Positions 55,076-64,000 of a DNA stretch of 64,000 bases are shown piece after piece. How positions within the stretch are numbered: the first letter of the stretch is position 1; the number at the start of each line of letters is the position of its first letter. Under the pieces are notes generated by a model. It worked only from the letters and a program-made list of their open reading frames with translations, was not told the origin of the DNA and searched no databases. A program made the translations under genes and the position numbers. The DNA is from Powellomyces hirtus (taxonomy: Eukaryota > Chytridiomycota > Chytridiomycetes > Spizellomycetales > Powellomycetaceae): NCBI GenBank assembly GCA_025526995.1, contig JAHLKG010000026.1, positions 154,001 through 218,000 of the forward strand. The letters are read 5' to 3'.

Positions 55076-57180
55076 GTGTTGTGAGTAATTCTCCTGACAT
55101 TCAGCGAGTAACACTTGGGCTCGGTGTGCTTCCGTAGGCGCGCCCTCATTGCGTATTCTCTCATCAAATATATGAGTCCCATTCGTAATCTTCAGGACAG
55201 TGTCTTGATGTTTGACAGCTGGGAAAGGCTTCATAAAGATGTCTGCCAATTGATCTTCTGTATTGGTGTCGATGATTTCGATAATTTGCTTCGCAAACGA
55301 ATCTTGTATAGCGTGGTACCAAACGTCGATGTGCTTGGTGCGCTGGTTGATAGCCTTAGACTGAATCAAGGCCCCGGCGCTCTGATTATCGAAATGGAGA
55401 GGGACCGGTCGAGATTTGAAATCCGGTTGAGGTCCCAAAACTTCCGCCAAGAGTTGGCATAGCCATTTGGCTTTGTTGTGACCGGTGCTTGCAGCTATGT
55501 ACTCCGCTTCGGTTGTACTTTGGGCGGTACACTTCTGCTTGCTGCTTTTCCACAGAACAGGAAACCCATTGTAAAGGGCCAAAATACCTGTAGTGGACGT
55601 ACGGTCGGTGAGTTCTCCTGCATAATCCGCATCCGTGAATACGCGTAGGCCACGCAGATCATTTCTATCGGATGTGTACTTGAGGGTGTGATCGCGGGTG
55701 CCCTTCAAATAGCGGAAAATGTGTTTAACATTGTTCCAGTCGGAGTTAGTAGGTGCGGCCACGCGGCGCGCAACGTAACTGACTGCAGTGGCGATATCCC
55801 ATCGCCAGGTGATGGAGGCCCAAGTGAGGACCCCCACTGCTTCCTGATACACTTTGAGATTTGTGAATTGTGATGAATCCTCCGGTTGTTGGTTACGCGC
55901 TGACACGGCGTACGGGGTGGAGACAGGATGGCAGTCGCTCATGTTGAATTGTTCAAGAGCGTCATCAATGTACTTGACGTTTGAGATTTCGAGGGTACAA
56001 ACAGGAGATTCAAAGTCATATTTGTAGACGAGACCAAGGTGACTGGTTACGCGACCTTGTTCCGTAAACTTGAACTTCGAATGTAGCTCCATTTTGCTGT
56101 TTGCCAGAATCTCCGGATCCTTCGCTGCAATAAGCAGGTTGTCGACAAAGACGAGAATAAGGACCAAGTTGTTGTTCAACGGAGGTATACGGTTGTCTGT
56201 TGCGTACTTGAAAAAGATACACGGGCATACAGAAACCGTTTCGTAGCCGAGCTTTAACAGTGCAGTCCTCAAGGTCTCATACCAAAGAAGAGGTGATTGC
56301 TTCAGGCCGTAGAGAGCTTTCAGTAGCTTCAGGACCCAATCGCCTTTGGGGTGATCCGGATCTTCGAATCCCTCAAACTGCTCGATATAGATATCCTTAT
56401 CAATATCACTGTTAAGGAAGGCGGTGACAGCGTCCATACTGTGGATGTCCAGCCCGTGCTGAACACAATACGCCAAGAAGAGGCGTAGCGCTGTGAATGG
56501 TAGCGTAGGTGAGTATGTATCACCAAAGTCGCGACCAGGTTGTTGAGAGAAGCCTTGAGCCACTGCTCTGGCTTTGAACTTGTTAAAGGTGCCATCGGGA
56601 TTGACCATCGTTCGAAAGACCCATGTTGTTCCGATCACGCGCTTGTTACGTGGGCGCTTAGTGAGCTCCCATGTACCGTTGTCGACCAGGGATTGGTACT
56701 CAATGCGTGCAGCCTTGAGAAATTCCTCCTTCTGAGGGGTTTTCATCGCTTGCTTCCATGTCATGGCGTCTTCGTTGATCATTGCTTGAGTCCGCGCGCG
56801 AGCGGCGTATGCAGCGATGGGGTCATTTCGTCGTGTGCCGACATCGTACGCGGCGACTCGATTCTCCCAGTCATCCAATGCGGTAGTATCGAGTAGTGAA
56901 AGTCGGAACTCCCACGTAGGTTCTTGATATCCCTCCCACTTAACCAAGTACTCTTTTGTGTGCGCCTTACTGTGGCGCTCGTTGATAATCGCCTCCACGG
57001 GGTATTCGACGTCATCCTCCTGACTCTCCTCATCTAGAAGGTCAAGATGTGCTGGATCCTGCTGATATTTGGGTTCGAGTCCCAAGTCTTCTTTGAAGAT
57101 CACGTCTCGTGACACTTCGACCTTGTCAGTAACAGGATCCCATACCAGATACCCCTTGGTACCTGAGGGTTGAGCATAGC
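55076..57180 (-). pseudogene. B2 pol: chromodomain, RT, RNase H
   Basis: Open from the 7-bp deletion near 57181 to the B1 insertion at 55076. It holds the chromodomain (56860-57013) and RT with WVFRTMVNPDGTFNKFKARA and MDAVTAFLNS. The YxDD box reads FVDN (Asn codon 56138-56140), a change expected to inactivate RT. RH has DADYAGEL, STTEAEYI and FDNQSA, and the tail ends HRAQVLLAECQ. It completes the RT part that B1 lost. Confidence 0.88.
56860..57013 (-). other. Chromodomain in B2 pol
   Basis: VEYPVEAIINER, then EYLVKWEGYQEPTWE and a helical end (TTALDDWENR). Aromatic cage positions Y, W, Y are kept. It has the same position between INT and RT as in C, but a quite different sequence. Confidence 0.82.
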
Positions 57181-58212
57181 CTAAGCCTTCTTCGCTCGAT
57201 TCCCCATGTTATCTCGTCCTTTGCTAGTTAGAACGGAATACGCCATGCAACCAATACGCCGAAGATGGGCGACATCAGGACGCTGGCCAAATAAGATTTC
57301 ATGCGGCGTCTTCTTGTTGATGCGGTTGTACGTAAGGGAATAGATGTAACCATCCGCTACCAGTAGAGCAGGCCAGAACCTTCGGGGTAGTTTCGTATCC
57401 GCAAAGGTGGCGCGGGCCCTGTCCAGCGCTGTGCAATGCCATCGTTCGGCAATCCCGTTTTGCTGACTTGAATAGGCCGCGGACGTTTGATGAGTGATAC
57501 CATTTTTCAATAGGTACTGTAGAACCTCGCCAAAGTATTTGGTGCCTCGATCCGTACGTAGAATCTTGATTTGTCGGTCAGTCTGTTTCTCAATCCACGC
57601 CTTGTAGATGAGAAACTTTTCGAGTATGACTGCTGAATCCTTTGAAGGAATAGGGAAAACAGTCACGTATCTGGATGTGTGTTCAATGAACTCCAGCGAA
57701 TAGCGTGATCCCTCGTAACCAGGGATGCGAAATGGTCCCTGTAGGTCTGAATGAATCAGCTCACAGATCTCCCTGGTTTCAACGTTACCAAGGGAAAATG
57801 GAAGACGAGCGGCTTTTCCTAGCACGCAGGCTTCACAATATTTGAAGTCACTTAGATCCCCCACTACGGACCAACCGTCCGTAACCGATGCCATCTTCTC
57901 CAGGACGTGTTTGCCAACATGTTCAAGACGAGTATGGGCGAGTGTAGGAGAGACTTCAACCGTGCATACTTCTGAATCTGACCACACACTTTCAGACAGT
58001 AGCGTACCTTGCAGGTAATACGCCTTGTTGCAGTGTACGCCTTTGGCGATATCTTTGCCGTCTTGCGTGAAAATGACGTCTCCATTCGATTTGAAGAGCA
58101 CGTCAACGTCTTGATCATTACATTTCGCTACCGATACGAGGTCTCGTTGTAATCCTGGCACATGTAGGACTCCGCCCAACTCGAGCGGATTCGGATAGTC
58201 GTTAACTTCTAC
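57181..58212 (-). pseudogene. B2 INT
   Basis: Same frame as Gag-PR upstream. It contains the finger (HTRLEHVGKH, with RLEH where B1 has RLGH; CEAC), catalytic D (IHSDLQGP), D (RTDRGTKY, with K for E) and E (NGIAERW). A 7-bp deletion near 57181, relative to B1 and B3, shifts the frame after NRAKKA. Confidence 0.87.
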
Positions 58213-59928
58213 TCATACCGTACCTCGAACTGTAGAGGGTAGTGATGTTTTGTCAGCAAGCATAACAGCTCTGACATCACTGTACACGGTTGAGTGATCC
58301 AAGGTCTCTTTGTGAGGTGTCATGTGGTCCGTAGCGCCAGAGTCGATGAAAGCTTCATACAGTTGTTCTTGGCGGACCCAGACATGTAATGCTTCCACAG
58401 CATTTGTGCTAACAGCACCATCAGACGACTGCTTCGTCTTGTTCTTCTCCATCTCGGATCGGAACTTCTTCAACACTTGACACTCCTTTGTCCGGTGTTT
58501 AGGGTCTCCACAGGCCCAACAACCTTGCTTGTGTGGTTGGCCTTTGTTTGATGGAGTGGATTCCTTGTCCTTCTTGCTGGTTGTTGACTTCTCCCCGTGG
58601 GTCTTGCTACCCTTTGGTTTCTTAGAGGCGTCAGTGTATGCGGCACCTGGTCGCGTATCCGTTGCGGTCCCGCTAGGTTTCTTAGCCATGTTGGCGGCGA
58701 TCCTGGGTGTAGCGGCCTGTAAACTGCTCAAATCAGTTATGTTTTCTTCATTAGCCTGAACCAAGGCCGCAAGGTCTGGTGTTAGCGCGTTAATGAAGTA
58801 ATCCTGATGGACGTAATCCGGTGTCTTCAGCAGAGAAAATGCCAGCATGTTAAACTGAGTGATGTACTCATCCATGCGGCCCTTGGGACGCAATTCCCTT
58901 AATTTCTGCAGCGAATCTCTTGTGTGGTTTCGTGGCGCGAAACGCACCAGAAGGGCGGACCTAAGACCGGTGTTGGTTCTACCTGAATCAACGTCTTCAA
59001 AGTCATGCCACGTCGTAATTTCGTTCCTTTTACTTGGGGAGAGCGACTGCCACCAAGTGTATGCCCATCCTGTGAGTTTTGCAGCCACAAAATCTACGAG
59101 AAACTCGGGCGGGACCATTTCATACTTCACAACTGTCTCAATCTTGTCGATGAACGTTCGAAGTTTGACCATATTGGATTCTCCATTGTAGGACCCAATA
59201 TCTTTCAGCGTTCCATCCACAAAAGCCTTCGCACCTTGACTGTCGACGATTTTGGTCGTCACGCTGTGTATGCTCGATGTCGGTGACGTAGGGCGGCGTT
59301 CGGTTGGAGAATGTTGGTATTCCTGTTGAGGTCCAATCTCCTGATTGTACTCTGTCCACGGTGCAGCGAACCCGTCGTTGGGAGTGGGTGATGGTGTGCG
59401 TACGCGCCGTTGCGCCGTACGTACCTGAGGGTTGATCGGGATGTTCACATCCTGATCCATGCGCCACTTCATTTGGAGCATTTCCGTTAGTTGGGCTAGA
59501 GAATTCTCAAGCCGATCTATCCTATCCATGTCCGCCCCACGTGGGTGGACATGCACGGTGTTCACTGATTCCCCACTTGGGAATGCTGTTGGAGTACTGT
59601 AGTTGATCGTTCTGTGATCATCCGTACTGCTTGATAGGGGACGGGTTTCGACCTTGACATCACGTCGGTCGATGTTTCGGGTATGCCCTTCCAATGCGTT
59701 GTCGCCCTCATTGGCGTCGACACTCAAAGGCGTTGGCTCTGCCAGTGTATCATTACCGGCAGAGTTCCCTCCATTGCTTGGTGATGTCCATTCACCAGGC
59801 ACTCGTGCGCTTTTCTTAGCGGCACGATCTACGGCTCGCTGTAGCATATTGGACCCTGGGGTCCGTCGACCCGCTAGACGCTTTAGCATACTACGAGTGT
59901 ACCGGGGGCTCATTTCGTTGCCTACCAT
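58213..59928 (-). pseudogene. B2 Gag-PR
   Basis: In B3 the Gag ATG lies inside the primer binding site. Here that codon is TTG (59938-59940), so the next ATG at 59928 is the first possible start. The Gag core is gypsy-like (GWAYTWWQSL, MDEYITQFNMLAF), followed by a CCHC knuckle (CWACGDPKHRTKEC) and PR (FIDSGATDHM). TGA at 58213-58215 (CGA in B1 and B3) ends the frame. Confidence 0.87.
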
Positions 59929-59930
59929 TC

Positions 59931-59944
59931 CAGGGCTCAAAACC
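59931..59944 (-). other. Primer binding site of B2, mutated
   Basis: GGTTTTGAGCCCTG has one change from the consensus GGTTATGAGCCCTG, which removes the ATG. Confidence 0.75.
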
Positions 59945-60206
59945 TGTTGGTCTGAGAGTATCTGGGTAGATAGTTGAGGAAGCTTTCAGGGTAGTTGACT
60001 AGGCAAAACAACGAAGTAACTGAATCCCACTCCATTGGAGAAAAAGAGAAAAGGTCCCACCAATATATTAAGTATGGAAGGAAAACTACTTATATCGGAG
60101 TTGATCGCGTGGTTTGCACGTGATCGCGTGACTCATCGTAGTGGCGTAGCATACGCTCTGCGATGGCGCAGTTGTGACTCGATGACAGAGTCTGTACACG
60201 CCAACA
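59945..60206 (-). repeat. B2 5' LTR (262 bp)
   Basis: It keeps several CpG sites (GATCGCGTG) that are CpA in the 3' LTR (GATCACATG). Followed outward by the target duplication AGCCA. Confidence 0.9.
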
Positions 60207-60211
60207 AGCCA
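60207..60211. repeat. Target duplication of B2, right copy (AGCCA)
   Basis: Pairs with 43126-43130. The D reading continues across it (MGYS to TTKGYRL). Confidence 0.85.
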
Positions 60212-60233
60212 GACTACAAAGGGCTATCGACTC
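60212..60233 (+). pseudogene. Family D remnant, continuation
   Basis: Encodes TTKGYRL, the expected copia sequence after FMGYS at 43130. It then meets E. Confidence 0.65.
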
Positions 60234-60816
60234 TTCAGCTGGTCCCCAAACATCTGTTTGTATCAATCCAAGCTTCTCTAATACTCTTAAGGCCTGTTGT
60301 TTTGGAAATGCTCTGCTGGTTTTGCTCAGTGCACCAATCTCACAGTTGCCCAAGGTCCCACTGGTTTGAAGGCCCGTGGCAAGCTTGGTAAGCTCCCCAA
60401 GATTTGCAGTGTTCAAATGGCCCAGTCTTTGATGCCAGAGGGCCAAATCCTGACTTGTTGTGTCCTTTCCATTGTTGTGGGCACTCCCAGCATTTGTGTG
60501 CCCAAGATTTGTCTTGAAGGTATAGACATATTGGGTTTCTCTGTCAAAAAGAGCTGTTTCATCCATCGGAGAGATCCAAGCAGCCTCTGCTCCCACTTCA
60601 AACCTAGCTCCGGCTTTGACAACGTGAGCCAGTGACAGGAGATTTTAGATCATTTTAGGGATATGGCAGCAGTTCTGGATGTGCAGGGGCACTGTCTTCT
60701 CCGCTGTGTTGATCACCTATGTTTGGAGCATCCCACAACCCACAGCTTCAATGTGTGATTATCTGCCATCTCAGTGGCAAGAGGAAACATCTTCTGATAG
60801 TCCCCAAACAGGTCCC
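60234..60816 (-). pseudogene. Family E: diverged A-like PR-INT fragment
   Basis: The minus strand encodes a clear but diverged relative of family A from after PR to the INT start: QNCCHIPKM, QYVYTFKTNLGHTNAG, LALWHQRLGHLNTAN, LGLIQTDVWGPAEE. It has a stop near 60645 and a frame break after KTSRA. Family A has CDTC in the INT finger; here it reads CEIG, so the finger is damaged. It is bounded by D and by the B3 LTR. Confidence 0.75.
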
Positions 60817-61057
60817 TGTTAGCACGTACAGACTCTGTCATCAAGTCACAACTGCGCCATCGCAGGGCGTATCACGCGATCACGTGAACCCACGTGATCA
60901 ACTCTGATATAAGTAGTCTTCCTTCCATACTTAATATATCGGTGGGACTTTTCTCTTTTTCTCCAACAAGAGCGGGATTAAGTTACTTTGTTGTTCTGCT
61001 CAGTCAACTACCCTGAAAGCTTCCTCAACTATCTATCCAGATACTCTCAGACCAACA
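60817..61057 (+). repeat. B3 5' LTR (241 bp)
   Basis: TGTTAGCACG to CAGACCAACA. It is shorter than the other B LTRs because of a deletion around the CACGTG cluster. TATAAG is retained. Confidence 0.9.
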
Positions 61058-61071
61058 GGTTATGAGCCCTG
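61058..61071 (+). other. Primer binding site of B3, containing the Gag ATG
   Basis: GGTTATGAGCCCTG abuts the LTR. Its ATG (61062-61064), complementary to the CAT anticodon of initiator tRNA, is in frame with Gag (MSPEMVGNE). Confidence 0.8.
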
Positions 61072-62198
61072 AAATGGTAGGCAACGAAACGAGCCCCCGG
61101 TACACTTGTAGTATGTTAAGACGCCTAACGGGTCGACAGACCCCAGGGTCCAATACGCTACAACGAGCCGTAGAACGTGCCGCTAAGAAAAGCGCACGAG
61201 TGCCTGGTGAATGGACATCACCAAGCAATGGAGGGAAATCTGCCGGTAACGATACACTGGCAGAGCCAACGTCTTTGAGTGTCGGCGCCAACGAGGGCGA
61301 CGACGCATTGGAAGGGCGTACCCGAAACATCGACCGACACGATGGCAAGGTCGATACCCGTCCCCTATCAAGCAGTACGGATGATCACAGAATGATCAAC
61401 TACAGTACTCCAGCGGCATTCCCAAGTGGGGAATCAGCGAACACCGTGCATGTCCGCCCGCGTGAGGCGGACGTGGATAGGATAGATCGGCTTGAGAATT
61501 CTCTAGCCCAACTAATGGAAATGCTCCAAATGAAATGGCGCATGGATCAGGATGTGAACGTCTCGATCAACCCTCAGGTACGTACGCCACAACGGCGCGT
61601 ACACACACCATCACCCACTCGCAACGACGGGTTCGCTGCACCGTGGACAGAGTACAATCAGGAGATTGGAGCTCAACAGGAATACCAACGTTCTCCAATC
61701 GAACGCCGCCCTACATCACCGACATCGAGCATACACAGTGTGACAACCAAAATCGTCGACAGTTGAGGTGCAAAGGCTTTCGTGGATGGAACGCTGAAAG
61801 ATATTGGATCTTACAACGGAGAAGCCAATATGGTCAAACTTCGAACATTCATTGACAAGATTGAGACAGTTGTGAAGTACGAAATGGTTCCGCCCGAGTT
61901 TCTCGTAGATTTTGTGGCTACGAAACTCACAGGATGGGCATACACTTGGTGGCAGTCGCTCTCACCAAATAAAAGGAACGAAATTACGACGTGGCATGAC
62001 TTTGATAACGTTGATTCAGGAAGAACCAACACCGGTCTTAGGTCCGCCCTTCTGGCGCGCTTCGCGCCATGAAGCCACACCAGGGATTCGCTGCAGAAGT
62101 TACGGGAATTGCGTCCCAAAGGCCGCATGGATGAGTACAGCACTCACTTCAATATGCTGGCATTCTTTCTGCCGAAAACACCGGATTGAGTCCTTTAG
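61062..62198 (+). pseudogene. B3 Gag, four stops
   Basis: Starts at the ATG in the primer binding site. Stops: TGA 61764-61766 (CGA elsewhere), TGA 62070-62072 (CGA elsewhere), TGA 62187-62189 and TAG 62196-62198, all in one frame. The N-terminus (RRAVERAAKKSARVPGEW-like) and Gag core are readable. Confidence 0.85.
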
Positions 62199-64000
62199 GA
62201 TTACTTCATCAACTTGCTAACACCAGACCTCGCGGCCTTGGTTCAGGCTAATGAAGAAAACATAACTGATTTGAGCAGTTTACAGGCCGCTGCATCCAGG
62301 ATCGCCGCCAACATGGCTAAGAAACCTAGCGGGACCGCAACGGATACGCGACCAGGTGCCGCACACACTGACGCCTCTAAGAAACAAAAGGGTGGCAAGA
62401 CCCACGGGGAGAAGTCAACGAACGGCAAGAAGGACAAGGAATCCACTCCATCAAACAAAGGCCAACCATCCAAGTCGGGTTGTTGGGCCTGTGGAGACCC
62501 TAAACACCGGACACAGGAGTGCGAAGTGTTAAAGAAGTTCAAATCCGAGATGGAGAAGAACAAGACAAAGCAGTTGTCTGATGGTGCTGTTAGCACAAAT
62601 GCTGTGGAAGCATTACACGTCTGGGTCCGCCAAGAACAACCGTATGAAGCCCTCATCGACTCTGGCGCTACGGACCACATGACACCTCACAAAGCGACCT
62701 TGGATCACTCAACCGTGTACAGTGATGTCAGAGCTGTTATGCTTGCTGACAAAACATCACTACACTCTACAGTTCGAGGTACGGTACGAGTAGAAGTTAA
62801 CGACTATCTGAATCCGCTCGAATTGGGCGGAGTCCTGCACGTGCCAGGATTACGACGAGATCTCATATCGGTAGCGAAATGTAACGATCAAGGCGTTGAC
62901 GTGCTCTTCAAGTCGAATGGAGACGTCATTTTCACGCGAGACGGCAAAGAAATCGCCAAAGGCGTACGCCGCAACAACGCGTATTACCTGCAAGGTACGC
63001 TGCTGTCTGAAAGTCTGTGGTCAGACTCAGAAGCATGCACTGTCGAAGTCTCTCCTACACTCGCTCATGCTCGTCTTGGACACGTTGGCAAACACGTCCT
63101 GGAGAAGATGGCATCGGTTATGGACGGTTGGTCCGTAGTGGGGGATCTAAATGACTTCAAAGATTGTGAAGCTTGTGTGCTAGGAAAAGCCGCTCGTCTT
63201 CCATTCTCCCTTGGAAATGTTGAAGCCAGGGAGATCTGTGAGCTGATTCATTCAGACCTACAGGGACCATTTCGTATCCCTGGTTACAAAGGATCACGCT
63301 ATTCGCTGGAGTTCATTGAACACACATCCAGATACGTGACTGTTTTCCCTATGCCTTCAAAGGATTCAGCAGTCATACTCGAAAAGTTTCTCATCTACAA
63401 GGCGTGGATTGAGAAACAGACTGACCGACAAATCAAGATTCTACGTACGGATCGAGGCACCGAATACTTTGGCGAGGTTCTACAGTACCTATTGAAAAAT
63501 GGTATCACTCATCAAACGTCCACGGCCTATTCGAGTCAGCAAAACGGGATTGCCGAACAATGGCATTGCACAGCGCTGGACAGGGCCCGCGCCACCTTCG
63601 CGGATACGAAACTACCCCGAAGGTTCTGGCCTGCTCTACTGGTAGCGGATGGTTACATCTATTCCCTTACGTACAACCGCATCAACAAGAAGACGCCGCA
63701 TGAAATCTTATTTGGCCAGCGTCCTGATGTCGCCCATCTTCGGCGTATTGGTTGCATGGTGTATTCCGTTCTAACTAGCAAAGGACGAGATAAAATGGGG
63801 AATCGAGCAAAGAAGGCTTACTTGGTAGGCTATGCTCAACCCACAGGTACCAAGGGGTATCTGGTATGGGATCCTGTTACTGACAAGGTCGAAGTGTCAC
63901 AAGACGTGATCTTCAAAGAAGACTTGGGACTCGAACCCAAATATCAGCAGGATCCAGCACTTCTTGACCATCTAGATGAGGAGAGTCAGGAGGATGACGT
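62199..64000 (+). pseudogene. B3 Gag end, PR and INT, open to window edge
   Basis: The same frame stays open for 1.8 kb to the window end. It encodes a CCHC knuckle (CWACGDPKHRTQEC), PR (LIDSGATDHM), the INT finger (ARLGHVGKH, CEAC), INT D (IHSDLQGP), D (RTDRGTEY) and E (NGIAEQ). It reaches EESQEDDV at the chromodomain start. It is listed as a pseudogene only because of the stops in Gag. Confidence 0.85.

Larger units (their letters stand above)
55076..60206 (-). mobile_element. Copia element B2 (family B), 5' part
   Basis: Body of B2: 5' LTR 59945-60206, Gag, PR, INT, chromodomain, RT and RH. Its 3' noncoding part and 3' LTR (43131-43392) are separated from it by B1 and C. The right flank AGCCA (60207-60211) matches 43126-43130, so B2 inserted into D. 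Lesions are a TGA, a 7-bp deletion, a lost Gag start codon and FVDN in RT. Confidence 0.88.
60817..64000 (+). mobile_element. Copia element B3 (family B), runs off the window
   Basis: 5' LTR, primer binding site, Gag, PR and INT of a third family B element. It inserted into E; the 3' half, including RT, chromodomain and antisense gene, lies beyond 64000. Four stops lie in Gag, but pol is open. Confidence 0.9.

Noticed and set aside
1..64000. Host genes, tRNA genes, CRISPR arrays or bacterial operons
   Set aside because: Every stretch is assigned to a retroelement or its LTR. The tRNA-like matches are 14-nt primer binding sites next to LTRs.

Overview
The window is wall-to-wall long terminal repeat (LTR) retrotransposon DNA from a eukaryotic nuclear genome. 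I find no host protein gene, no tRNA or rRNA gene and no prokaryotic signal. All elements have the Ty1/copia pol order: protease (PR), integrase (INT), reverse transcriptase (RT), RNase H (RH). Introns of about 50-60 nt with a CTAAC branch site, CpG-type decay and half-tRNA priming would fit a fungus or another microbial eukaryote. I cannot name the species.

Four families are recognisable. Family A has 500-bp LTRs and a copia-type Gag. Family B has 241-262-bp LTRs, a Gag resembling the Ty3/gypsy type, a chromodomain after INT, and an antisense, probably spliced gene between pol and the 3' LTR. Family C has 366-bp LTRs with TA...TA ends and also carries a gypsy-like Gag and a chromodomain. D is an old decayed copia remnant. 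E is a short, diverged relative of A.

Layout: 1-4541 is the 3' part of A0 (+), inserted into A3 (-, 4542-7486). A3 shares one LTR with A2 (-, 6987-17581). A2 holds A1 (-, 10563-15859), an intact element with LTRs that look identical and a 5-bp target duplication. D and the inverted 3' end of B2 follow, then the Gag-PR part of B1. The block from 4002 onward is a tandem array of a 12.2-kb unit: copy 1 is 4002-21503 (lengthened by A1), copy 2 is 21504-33703 and copy 3 is 33704-45901. Beyond copy 3, B1 (+) continues through INT and RH, is interrupted by C (-, 48220-53955), and ends with its antisense gene and 3' LTR (54824-55075). The body of B2 (-, 55076-60206), the D tail and E (60207-60816) follow. 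B3 (+, 60817 onward) runs off the window.

Inferred order of events: D; B2 into D (duplication AGCCA); B1 into the 3' region of B2; C into B1 (duplication GCTGA). Independently, the A3-A2 chain formed and A0 inserted into A3. The 12.2-kb amplification came next, and A1 inserted into array copy 1 last (duplication ATGGC). Most nonsense codons are CGA to TGA changes, which suggests methylation-driven decay. A1 is the only element that looks competent for transposition.
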